Below the pieces are notes generated by a model. The model saw nothing but the letters and a program-made list of their open reading frames with translations. It ran no database searches and was not told the DNA's origin. From NCBI GenBank assembly GCA_021811745.1, contig JAJZNH010000054.1:1-11598 (forward strand): 11,598 bases of DNA. Reading direction: 5' to 3'. Shown here piece by piece: positions 1 to 6,861 of the stretch; the stretch's first letter is position 1, and the number at the start of each line of letters is the position of its first letter. Both the position numbers and the translations under genes were made by a program. Source of the DNA: Acidobacteriota bacterium (lineage in GTDB: Bacteria; Acidobacteriota; Terriglobia; Terriglobales; Acidobacteriaceae).

Positions 1-59
1 TCTCCTCGCTCCAATGCCCACAGCACCCGATCCCGCAAGTCTTGTGAATAGGCATGCAT
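1..59 (-). CDS. IS630-family transposase, N-terminal fragment (runs off left edge)
   Basis: Reading the minus strand from the ATG at 59-57 gives an uninterrupted start, MHAYSQDLRDRVLWALERGE, which continues past the window edge. The pattern YSxDLRxRVxxALExGE is the characteristic opening of IS630/Tc1-mariner-type transposases, just before their helix-turn-helix DNA-binding domain. The catalytic DDE domain lies outside the window. A GAGGAG ribosome binding site (on plus about 69-74) sits 9 bases upstream of the ATG, which supports this start. Only 20 codons are visible, so I cannot tell whether the transposase is intact. Known for the family: it moves DNA by cut-and-paste into TA dinucleotides. 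The call rests on motif recognition. Confidence 0.8.
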   Translation of the reverse strand, partial: MHAYSQDLRDRVLWALERG

Positions 60-88
60 CCCGGCCGGCTCCTCAACCGGCTGGATAC

Positions 89-116
89 ATTATCACACGA
101 TATGTAAATACTTAAA
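89..116 (-). promoter_or_regulatory. Candidate transposase promoter
   Basis: On the minus strand there is a GATAAT hexamer (plus 89-94) close to the -10 consensus. A TTTAAG hexamer (plus 111-116) lies 16 bases upstream as a partial -35 match. Both sit in the AT-rich end of the element, ahead of the ribosome binding site of the transposase. Position and sequence fit a sigma-70-type promoter; there is no other support. Confidence 0.4.
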
Positions 117-129
117 TTAGAAATTCTCT

Positions 130-345
130 AAGTTGACCGGAACCATTACCACGCCGCGCGGAACATCTGACATCTCCGACGGCAAGATCGATGGGGACAA
201 CATCTCCTTCGCGCAGGATCTGAACTTCAACGGCAACGAGTTCAAGATCAACTACACCGGCAAAGCCGACGGGGACACCATCAAATTCACCCGCCAATTC
301 GACGATCGACCGGGAACGGATTTCGTGGCCAACCGCGTCAAATAG
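130..345 (+). pseudogene. 3' remnant of a small acidobacterial beta-domain gene, cut by the IS630 element
   Basis: The frame from 130 to the stop at 343-345 encodes about 71 residues rich in Gly, Asp and Thr, with phrases such as ISDGKIDGDNISF, NGNEFKINYTGK and DGDTIKFTRQF. I recognise this as the C-terminal part of a small domain common in Acidobacteriota, found alone or at the end of secreted enzymes; its function is unknown to me. The usual upstream half is missing: a stop (TAG 118-120) lies in frame just before it, inside the AT-rich DNA. The only available start is a TTG at 133, which falls within the conserved KLTGTI run of the domain and has no ribosome binding site. The simplest reading is that the insertion sequence removed the 5' half, leaving a non-functional remnant. 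The other half should lie beyond the far end of the element. Confidence 0.65.
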
Positions 346-406
346 AACCGAAAATCGCCCGCCGGTCACGCGACCCCAGCGATGTGCAATTCGCGTGTCC
401 GCAGTG

Positions 407-443
407 GCGCCGGGGCCGGGCTCGCAAGACTCTGCCCCGGCGC
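407..443. repeat. Perfect 10-bp inverted repeat (possible bidirectional transcription stop)
   Basis: GCGCCGGGGC (407-416) and GCCCCGGCGC (434-443) are exact reverse complements separated by 17 bases, so either transcript strand could fold a very stable all-GC hairpin. It lies in the 346-542 gap between the convergent gene remnant (ends 345) and the amidohydrolase (ends 543), where a shared terminator would be expected. Neither strand has a U-run after the stem, so it is not a canonical intrinsic terminator. It is about 100 bases past the amidohydrolase stop. I see nothing else in this gap. Confidence 0.5.
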
Positions 444-542
444 ATTCTAGCCGGTCCTCCGCGCCACGGTCCCCGCGTTCCAATCCGGGAGATTCCTGGA
501 ACCAAGCCAGAAGATTTGGTCGCGGATCGCGGCATCTCTCCG

Positions 543-1526
543 CTAAGAAACCACCGGAGGCAGTTTCAGAAGGCGCTCGGCGTTGCCGTGGGCGATCTTG
601 TGCATGTCAGCAGGATTCAGCGGCAAGGAATCGAGAAACTGGCGGCCTTCTTCGTTGGAGCTAAACGGATAGTCAACCGAGAACAGGATGCGATCAGCCC
701 CTACGGTTTGAAGCGCACAGAGCAGCGGCGGGAGGGTAAAGTACCCGCTGGTGGTGACGTGGAAATGCTGGTGGAAGATCTCCGCGATGGAGCGGTCTTT
801 GGGTCGGGGAGCGCGGGCGAAGACGGAGTCGGCGCGGGCGAGCGAGTACGGCAGATCTTCTCCCATGTGGCCGATGATGATCTGCAATCCGGGCCAACGA
901 TCGAACAGGCCCGAGGCCATGAGACGGAGGGAGTGCATGCCGGCTTCCGCGTGCCATCCCCAGGCGGCTGTGGAGAGTGTGAAGGCAATATCAGGAGGGA
1001 GATCGCCGAAGTAGGCCTCGCGAACCGGCGCAGGCGGCGGGGCCGGGTGGAGATAGACGGGAACGCCGAGGACCTGGGCGGCCTCCCAGAATGGCGTAAA
1101 CCGGGGATGGTCGAGAAAGAGGCCGCGCGTGGCGCCGTTAACCATAACACCAACAAAGCGAAGCTGGCGGATCGCTCGCTCGAGCTCGCTCGCGGCGGAT
1201 TCCGGATCCTGCAGGTTGACGGCGGCAAAGGCGGCAAAACGCTTGGGGAGGGCCTGGACCGCGGCGGACAGAGCATCGTTCAGATCCCGCGCAAGCGCGG
1301 TAGCCGTGGGGGAGTCGAGACAGTCCATGTCGCCGCCGGCAAGAGAGAGCACTTGCATGTCGATACCGGCGGCATCCATGGCGGCGAGGCGCCCTGCCCC
1401 GAGGTCTACCAGCTTCTCGCGAACTGTGCGGATGTATGCATTCGTGAAGCTGCGCTGGTTGCGCGCGTCCACGGCCTGAAGATAGGCCGGAGTCGAGGCG
1501 TGTTCCTCGAGGGTGATGGTACGCAT
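543..1526 (-). CDS. Metal-dependent amidohydrolase / ACMSD-type decarboxylase
   Basis: This 327-residue protein belongs to the amidohydrolase 2 family (TIM-barrel enzymes that include ACMSD and gamma-resorcylate decarboxylase). The expected metal ligands are present: the first strand carries E7-x-H9 (TLEEH) in place of the classical HxH, H160 lies in VYLHP, H220 in IIIGHMGE, and D285 in SVDYPF. The ExH opening and the length (about 327) match gamma-resorcylate and related aromatic decarboxylases rather than hydrolytic deaminases. The likely reaction is therefore non-oxidative, reversible decarboxylation of a hydroxy-aromatic or similar acid in the cytoplasm; the substrate cannot be read from sequence. 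There is no signal peptide. The ATG at 1526 is preceded by a strong GGGAGGGAG ribosome binding site. It is on the same strand as the tamB-like gene but 185 bases downstream with its own promoter-like sequence, so it is probably a separate unit. No neighbouring gene suggests a pathway. Confidence 0.85.
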   Translation of the reverse strand: MRTITLEEHASTPAYLQAVDARNQRSFTNAYIRTVREKLVDLGAGRLAAMDAAGIDMQVLSLAGGDMDCLDSPTATALARDLNDALSAAVQALPKRFAAFAAVNLQDPESAASELERAIRQLRFVGVMVNGATRGLFLDHPRFTPFWEAAQVLGVPVYLHPAPPPAPVREAYFGDLPPDIAFTLSTAAWGWHAEAGMHSLRLMASGLFDRWPGLQIIIGHMGEDLPYSLARADSVFARAPRPKDRSIAEIFHQHFHVTTSGYFTLPPLLCALQTVGADRILFSVDYPFSSNEEGRQFLDSLPLNPADMHKIAHGNAERLLKLPPVVS

Positions 1527-1529
1527 GAA

Positions 1530-1553
1530 CGGACTCCCTCCCGAGGTATTGTA
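1530..1553 (-). promoter_or_regulatory. Candidate promoter -10 and ribosome binding site of the amidohydrolase
   Basis: On the minus strand a TACAAT hexamer (plus 1548-1553) is followed directly by the GGGAGGGAG ribosome binding site (plus about 1531-1539) and the ATG at 1526. I cannot find a convincing -35 at 16-18 bases, and the implied leader is only about 15 nt. The binding site is solid; the -10 is tentative. The rest of the 1527-1711 gap shows no ORF or hairpin that I can support. Confidence 0.35.
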
Positions 1554-1711
1554 GGATAGCGCGGGCTCTGCGGTTGGCGCGTGCGGTGTTGGCGAAGGGC
1601 GTGGGTATCGGAGCCGTGGTTGCCTACCCCATGCGCGAAATGGCTGTGTGAAGGATGGGGACTCGCTGCGGCTTGGGGAGCAGGGTCTGCGGGGCGGCTA
1701 CGCGGGCCTGT

Positions 1712-4700
1712 CTAGCGAAAGCGGCGAGTGGCTTTGATGACCATGGAGAAGACGCCGGACTCGTCGCGCGCGACAACCAGGGAAACATGACGGTTGATGG
1801 CGACGTCGGCCTGGAGCAGTTGCTGGCCGGTAGTGTCGACGTCGGTGGCATAGGTGAGGGTCACGTTGTGGCCGACCTGTTCCTGGACAGTGATGCGCGA
1901 GGTGTCATTGCCATAGGCGCCAAGGTAGTTCGGATCGACCTTGACCGAGCCGGCGCCGAAGAGCTTCTGCACGCGACTGCTGACCGAAGCGTTGAGGGCT
2001 CCGCCGAGGAGGGCGTCGGTGGCGGGGCTGCTGATAGCTTGCGCCTGCTGTTGGGTATGGAGCTGTTCCTGGTTGGTGGTGCGGCCGAGGGCGAGCAGCG
2101 CGATGATGTCGCCCTCGGCGAGCGGGGGATCGCTGCGGTAGGTGACAGCCAGCCTCTGGGGCGAGCCGTGCAGGCCCAAGGTGATGTCGTAGTCGGCCAC
2201 GCGGGCCGTGGCGCTCAGGTCGATGGTGGGCTCGATGCGGACTGGGTTGGTGAAGGAGATCTGGCCGCGCTGCAGCTCGTAGCGGGTTCCGGCAATCAGT
2301 GCGCTGCCCTCGGTGATGGAGACCCGGCCCAGCAGGGAGGGCGTGGCCACAGTGCCGCCCACCTGCAGATCGACGTTACCTGCCAATTTGGCAAAGGCAT
2401 TTTGGAAGCTGAGTTGGGGCGCGGAACGGATGCGAACGTCGAGGCGGATGTGATTGGAGGGAGCGTTGGGCGAAGGGATGGGGGGAACGGCGTTGGCCTG
2501 CGCGGCCAGGGCCGCTATATCGAGACTGGGGCTGGCCGTGAAGCGGGTGATGAGGATATTGCCGTTGAGCAGCAGGCTGGATTGCGTGCCTTCAAGGCGC
2601 AGAGTGAGATCAGCCAGGGAGTTGATGCCCTGTGGATAGCTGATGCGGACACCCTTGCCGGTAACGGAAAGGTTGGCGTAGATGCCACGCTGATACGACA
2701 GATAACCGCCGACGCTCAAGAGGCCGCCTCCCGTCATGGCGGTCAGGGAGCGCACCTCAAGGCGATTCTGGTTGAAGACCAGCGTGCCATGCAACTGACT
2801 GAGGCTGTTGGGCAGATCGCCCAGCGACAGAGAGCTGTTTTGGAAGTCAATGCGTCCGCGCAGGCCGGGCTTGCGCAGGGGGCCGTGGGCTTCCACCTGG
2901 AAGGTCGTTCTGCCTCTGGCAGTGAGGTCGGGGTCGAGGGTTTGTATCAGCCTCATGTTAATGGCGCCGCTTGCGGCAAGATCGAGCTGCTGTGAGCCAA
3001 CTAGCGCCACGCTGCCCTGGGCGCGGAGGTCTGTGTTTTCGCCGGTCACGTGGAGAGGATCGAGATGGACGCGGGCATCTGAGAGCGTGGCGCGCGCCGC
3101 ACCTTGGCTCTGCAGGTGCACGCCTGCGATGGTGACGGCAAGCTGGTGGAGGCTGGCCACGCCCTGAAGCTGGCTGGGATGCGCCAGGGGGCCCTGGACA
3201 TTTACGACGCCGGCCAGGCTCGATTGGCCGCTGAAGCTTTTCACGTGGGCCATCTTGAACAGAGCCCCGATGTCAAAGCGGGAGAAATCGAGCTGTGCCT
3301 GGGTGGGGAAATCGCCGCCCAATGCTGTCTGGCCGTTCAGGTTGAGGGTTGCGCCTTCCAGGTGAGCGTGGGCCTGGTAATGGAGGGCATGGCCTTGGGT
3401 GCGGGCTTGAGCCGTCAAATCGCCCAATCGCTCTCCGGCCACGGTGAGCGGGGTCAGCGTGGCGTGGCCCTGAAAGCTGGGATTCGCAGGCGTGCCCGAG
3501 CCGGAAAGTTCAACCGCCAGTTGTCCGGCTGTGGCAGAGGCATGGCGGCGCACCCAACCGATGCGGGCGATCTCGATGCGAGCGGCCCTGGCATTCAGTT
3601 GGAAGCGCCCGCCCCGGAAGTCGTAACTGCCAGCAGCAGAGATGACGCCACCCGCAGTGTCCGCAGTGACGGAGGTCAACTTCAACACCTGGTTGGCGAT
3701 GCCACCCTGGGCGCGGAGGCGCGCAACCGGTTCACCATAGAGGCTGCCGCCATCCATCTCCAGCCAGCCTGAGCCTTCGAGCGCGCGAACAGGTCCGTCA
3801 ACCTGAACGTGCGCATCAAACGCACCCGTTGCCGGGAGCTTCCGACGGAAGAAAAGCTGTGCCTCCTCGACGCTCACCTTGTCCGCCTGCACGCGCAGAT
3901 GGAGGGCGGAAGCAGTATTGAAGGCCAGGTCCTGGTTCTTGCGGCCGCGCGTTTGGGCCGCCGCCGCAGCGTTCGAAGACAGCGGCTTGGAAGCCTCGGC
4001 CGGCGAGGACCCGGCCGGCGCCTCCTCCAGGCTTCCACTGAGAACGACAGTTGTAGGGCCTCGGCGCAGGGTGCCGTGGCTGACGGTAATGAGCTGGGGT
4101 GCGTAGCTGCCGACGACATCAACGGAGTCCAGTTGCACAAAACGGGACTGAAGGGCGCGGCCATTGGCGGGTGGAACCATCTCGATTCTGAATTGCCTCG
4201 CCTGGAGATGACCGGCGATGTGCGGCCGGACTAGAGAGCCGCTCCAGGCTCCGAGAAAGTCAGCTTCGCCGCCCAGGCTCACCGGCAAAGCCGCAGCTCC
4301 GTCCTGGCCGTCGCGCTTCAAACCCAGGCTTCTCAAAACGGTGTCGAACTCACGCAGATTCCGGGCGCGGAGTTCGAGATGGAGCGAGGTAGGGCTGGTG
4401 ACCGGATAAGCGCCGATCACTCCTTCGGCCTGCAGCTGGTTGCCGGGTGTGCGGAGATCGAGATGGCGCAGGGACACCGTGCCATTTCGCTGCGTATAGG
4501 TGGCGTCGATAATTCCGCTGATGGGCGCTTCACCGGGTTGGGATTGCAGGGAGGGGCTCAGGTTCAGCGCCGCGCTCACCGCCAAGGTGTTCACGTCGCC
4601 GCCGGTCCAGGTTGCGGTGGCGGGGCCGCTCACCAGCCCCCCAAGGCCCAGGCGCCGGAATGGCGGCCTGCCAACGATATCAAGAATGGTATCGAGCGAA

Positions 4701-6055
4701 ACATTCTCCAGCTTCGCCGTCACCGTTCCGTTGACCGGGATGGAAACCGCCGGGAGATGGAGCGAATGGGCCGGCGATTGGCGCGCGGGGAGTTTGGATT
4801 TGCCGCTCCTGGCGCGAGGAACGGGCTGCGCGGCGGGCTCAACGAGCGCGGTTCCGGGAATGGGGGACAGCCAATGCATCAACCTCACCTCACCCTCGAG
4901 TTGTCCACCCTGCTTGAGGCGGGCGACGGTTGATGTAAAGAGCAACTGTTGCGGGTCGGCGTGGACCTGCGCGTCCAGATTCACGCCGACGGCCACGACG
5001 CCGGGTGCGATATAGGAGCCGCCCTTGATGTGAACGTGGCCATCGACGTGGAACTGCCCATCCTGACCCGCAGCGTCGAGAGCCAGATGAACGACGCCCT
5101 TTGGGGCATTGGGAAAGCCGGTCACCGGTTCGAGAAGACTCATGTCGAATGCGCCGCCCACTTTGGCATTCCAACGAGGGTGGGCAAAGTCCACCAGTGC
5201 GCCGCTGATCACCAGGTTGAGGTTCCGTCTCTCGCGGCGATGTGCAGTGAGGCTCAGGCTGCGCAGAAGAGCCGCATTGCGCTCCAGATCGAGCGTGGCT
5301 TCAAGACGTCCGTGCACGGCATGGGCCGGGCCCAATGCGCCTCGCGAGAGAGTGAGGTCGGTGACTCCAGCCTCGATCCGGTAGCTTGCCGGCCCTCGGG
5401 GACCCGATGGCAGATAGGTCAAGCGCAGGGATGCATCGTTGGCGGCGAGATCGAGAGGCGCAAAGCGGTTCTGGAAATCAAAGGAAGCAGCGCGATCGTC
5501 GTAGTCCAAGACGCCCTGCTCGACGGAGATATGGTCGGCCTGGAGATCGAGTAGCCTGGCGAGCGCAGATTTGGCGGAGCGGCCTGGCTTGCGAGGATGA
5601 GGCTGGTTGGTGGTTCCGTTGCGATAGACAATGAGGTGAAGCTCGGGGCGCACGATCTCTAGGTTGCGCAAACGAATGTGTGGGCTTAGGAAACCCAGCA
5701 AGCTGAGTTGTACTCGCAGGTCTTCAATACGCCCGTAGGGCGCTTCACCGGGAGCTTCGAGGCCATGAATCACAATTCCGCCGGCATCGGCTTCGAGAGC
5801 GAGTAAACGCCAGTGAAAGGAGGCAATCTGAACGCGGCCGCCGGTGGAAGTCTCGAGGCTTGCGATAAGCCGTTTGCGGACCAGGTTCTCAAAGGCCGGG
5901 GAACTGGCGTAGAAATAGGCGCCTACAATCGCAATCACGAGCAGAAGTGCGCCGCCCGCCACCGCAAGAGGAAGATGACGGAGGAAGAAGCGCCGCAAAC
6001 GCCTGCGCGGAGGGGTTGGAGGCGGTTGCGGCGGCTGCGTGGCGTTTTCGTTCAA
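1712..6055 (-). CDS. tamB: TamB-like (DUF490) translocation and assembly module protein
   Basis: This 1447-residue protein (E. coli TamB has 1259) has the TamB architecture. A short Pro/Arg-rich cytoplasmic tail is followed by one membrane anchor (about residues 28-50, a hydrophobic run ending in AYFYA). Next comes an AsmA-like N-terminal part (SSPAFENLVRKRLIASLE, then RIEDLRVQLS), a very long stretch of repeating beta-strands, and the C-terminal DUF490 domain over roughly the last 350-400 residues. The DUF490 domain contains the typical YELQRGQISFTNPVRIEP (from about 1259) and SDPPLAEGDIIALLALGRT. The family forms a long hydrophobic groove across the periplasm and works with TamA/BamA-type Omp85 proteins; roles in outer-membrane protein assembly and phospholipid transport are both described. 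The start is a TTG overlapping the upstream stop as TTGA, with AGGAGG 7 bases before it, so translation is coupled to the SurA-like gene. Two low-complexity Ala/Pro/Arg inserts occur in the middle. The family call is firm; the substrate is unknown. Confidence 0.93.
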   Translation of the reverse strand: MNENATQPPQPPPTPPRRRLRRFFLRHLPLAVAGGALLLVIAIVGAYFYASSPAFENLVRKRLIASLETSTGGRVQIASFHWRLLALEADAGGIVIHGLEAPGEAPYGRIEDLRVQLSLLGFLSPHIRLRNLEIVRPELHLIVYRNGTTNQPHPRKPGRSAKSALARLLDLQADHISVEQGVLDYDDRAASFDFQNRFAPLDLAANDASLRLTYLPSGPRGPASYRIEAGVTDLTLSRGALGPAHAVHGRLEATLDLERNAALLRSLSLTAHRRERRNLNLVISGALVDFAHPRWNAKVGGAFDMSLLEPVTGFPNAPKGVVHLALDAAGQDGQFHVDGHVHIKGGSYIAPGVVAVGVNLDAQVHADPQQLLFTSTVARLKQGGQLEGEVRLMHWLSPIPGTALVEPAAQPVPRARSGKSKLPARQSPAHSLHLPAVSIPVNGTVTAKLENVSLDTILDIVGRPPFRRLGLGGLVSGPATATWTGGDVNTLAVSAALNLSPSLQSQPGEAPISGIIDATYTQRNGTVSLRHLDLRTPGNQLQAEGVIGAYPVTSPTSLHLELRARNLREFDTVLRSLGLKRDGQDGAAALPVSLGGEADFLGAWSGSLVRPHIAGHLQARQFRIEMVPPANGRALQSRFVQLDSVDVVGSYAPQLITVSHGTLRRGPTTVVLSGSLEEAPAGSSPAEASKPLSSNAAAAAQTRGRKNQDLAFNTASALHLRVQADKVSVEEAQLFFRRKLPATGAFDAHVQVDGPVRALEGSGWLEMDGGSLYGEPVARLRAQGGIANQVLKLTSVTADTAGGVISAAGSYDFRGGRFQLNARAARIEIARIGWVRRHASATAGQLAVELSGSGTPANPSFQGHATLTPLTVAGERLGDLTAQARTQGHALHYQAHAHLEGATLNLNGQTALGGDFPTQAQLDFSRFDIGALFKMAHVKSFSGQSSLAGVVNVQGPLAHPSQLQGVASLHQLAVTIAGVHLQSQGAARATLSDARVHLDPLHVTGENTDLRAQGSVALVGSQQLDLAASGAINMRLIQTLDPDLTARGRTTFQVEAHGPLRKPGLRGRIDFQNSSLSLGDLPNSLSQLHGTLVFNQNRLEVRSLTAMTGGGLLSVGGYLSYQRGIYANLSVTGKGVRISYPQGINSLADLTLRLEGTQSSLLLNGNILITRFTASPSLDIAALAAQANAVPPIPSPNAPSNHIRLDVRIRSAPQLSFQNAFAKLAGNVDLQVGGTVATPSLLGRVSITEGSALIAGTRYELQRGQISFTNPVRIEPTIDLSATARVADYDITLGLHGSPQRLAVTYRSDPPLAEGDIIALLALGRTTNQEQLHTQQQAQAISSPATDALLGGALNASVSSRVQKLFGAGSVKVDPNYLGAYGNDTSRITVQEQVGHNVTLTYATDVDTTGQQLLQADVAINRHVSLVVARDESGVFSMVIKATRRFR

Positions 6056-6861
6056 TGGCCACCTCCTGCCGCCTTCTCGCTATTCTCCGGAGCCGCAAAC
6101 TCGGGGTCCAGTACTTCGACGTCGCCTTCCTTGCGCAGGTTGGCAAGCCAGTTGCCGAAGAGCACATTCACCCGGCGTTCGAGCAGAATCTCCGCGATGC
6201 GCGGCGCTACCTGCTTCAGCGGGGGCACCGCCTGCCCCTTGGGGTATTGAGGCAGAAGCGTGTCGTGATAATAGGCTTCGATTCGCCGCTCGGGGATGCG
6301 GATGCCGGCCCGAAATCTCTGCTCGATGAAATGCAGGATCTCGAGCCGGGCACGTAGATAGGTCTCTACTTGTTGCTGGGTGAGGCCGTGCGCCGCCAGA
6401 AATGCCTTCCATCCTGCCTCGGAGGCGCAATTGGCATGAGCGCACGCGGGCAGGTCCCTGCGAATCTCGGCCAGGCGGGCGTCGAGCTGGGCCTGCGAAG
6501 GCGCGGCGGCTCCCGCGTCCTCCTGGCTGATCTGCTGTTGGATGAGGGTGCGGCTGATCAACTGCTGCAGCGCACGCTGCCTGGTGAGAACTCCTTGACC
6601 GGCTCGCCCTGGCTCGAGAATCGACAGCCGGATATCGTTGTCCACATCGCTGGCCAGAATCACATTTTTGTTGACCACAGCCACGACACGGTCCAGAACG
6701 ACAGGAGAAGACGCTCGAGAGGGATGCGTGGCAGGCGACGACGCTGGGGGAGATTGCGCTGGACAGGTTGGCAGCCCGGACATACAAATCCCGACCGTCA
6801 GACCGCACAACCAGGCGGAAGTGCGCGCGGTATGCATTCGGACTGGACGCCAAGGATGCAT
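6052..6861 (-). CDS. SurA-like periplasmic chaperone without a PPIase domain
   Basis: This 269-residue exported protein has a Sec signal peptide (hydrophobic core about 17-30, likely cleavage near CPAQ at 33-36) and a short Ser/Pro linker. The SurA N-terminal chaperone domain starts at about 55 with LDRVVAVVNKNVILASDVD, followed by the helical stretch with RQRALQQLISRTLIQQQ (94-110) and the region to about 186. The C-terminal part (IPERRIEAYY from 189, then APRIAEILLERRVNVLFGNWLANLR to about 243) resembles the last helix-strand segment that completes the chaperone module in SurA. No parvulin peptidyl-prolyl isomerase domain lies between them: only about 30 residues are present where about 100 or more would be needed. 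Its role is probably to hold unfolded outer-membrane proteins in the periplasm for the Omp85 partner encoded just upstream. The ATG shares one base with the upstream stop (TGATG), favouring this start; M9 at 6837 is an alternative giving a more typical signal peptide. C140 and C145 could form a disulfide. Confidence 0.8.
   Translation of the reverse strand: MHPWRPVRMHTARTSAWLCGLTVGICMSGLPTCPAQSPPASSPATHPSRASSPVVLDRVVAVVNKNVILASDVDNDIRLSILEPGRAGQGVLTRQRALQQLISRTLIQQQISQEDAGAAAPSQAQLDARLAEIRRDLPACAHANCASEAGWKAFLAAHGLTQQQVETYLRARLEILHFIEQRFRAGIRIPERRIEAYYHDTLLPQYPKGQAVPPLKQVAPRIAEILLERRVNVLFGNWLANLRKEGDVEVLDPEFAAPENSEKAAGGGH
6053..6069 (-). promoter_or_regulatory. Ribosome binding site and TTG start of the tamB-like gene
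   Basis: On the minus strand AGGAGG (plus about 6063-6068) lies 7 bases before TTG (6055-6053). This TTG overlaps the TGA stop of the preceding gene (6054-6052). The perfect Shine-Dalgarno sequence, and the lack of another start next to it, decide in favour of the TTG. The 4-base TTGA overlap is the rare-start counterpart of the common ATGA coupling. Confidence 0.75.

Larger units (their letters stand above)
1..129 (-). mobile_element. End of an IS630-type insertion sequence
   Basis: The transposase start at 59 and its AT-rich leader (about 85-129), which contrasts sharply with the GC-rich surroundings, mark the 5' end of an insertion sequence. The outer boundary is inferred. The reading frame of the interrupted gene at 130-345 is intact from the AAG at 130. 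A TA dinucleotide at 129-130 fits the TA target duplication of IS630 elements. TTAGA (117-121) and TCTAA (127-131) form a small inverted repeat at this edge, which may belong to the terminal repeat. The other end of the element is outside the window, so the terminal repeats cannot be compared. Confidence 0.65.

Noticed and set aside
112..483. A 123-residue minus-strand open frame across the gene remnant
   Set aside because: The conserved domain is clearly on the plus strand, and the minus frame has no start signals or recognisable motif.
384..1559. A 391-residue open frame on the plus strand opposite the amidohydrolase
   Set aside because: The minus-strand frame has all catalytic residues of a known family and a good ribosome binding site; the plus frame shows only low-complexity Arg/Gly-rich sequence.
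1655..2995. A 446-residue open frame on the plus strand inside the tamB-like gene
   Set aside because: It is antisense to a well-supported gene, composed of Gly/Ala/Glu-rich sequence with no recognisable domain or ribosome binding site; long antisense frames are expected at this GC content.
6740..6780. A lipoprotein lipobox in the SurA-like signal peptide (LPTC)
   Set aside because: The proline at the -2 position and the threonine at -1 do not fit the lipobox pattern; a normal signal peptidase I site a few residues later is more likely.
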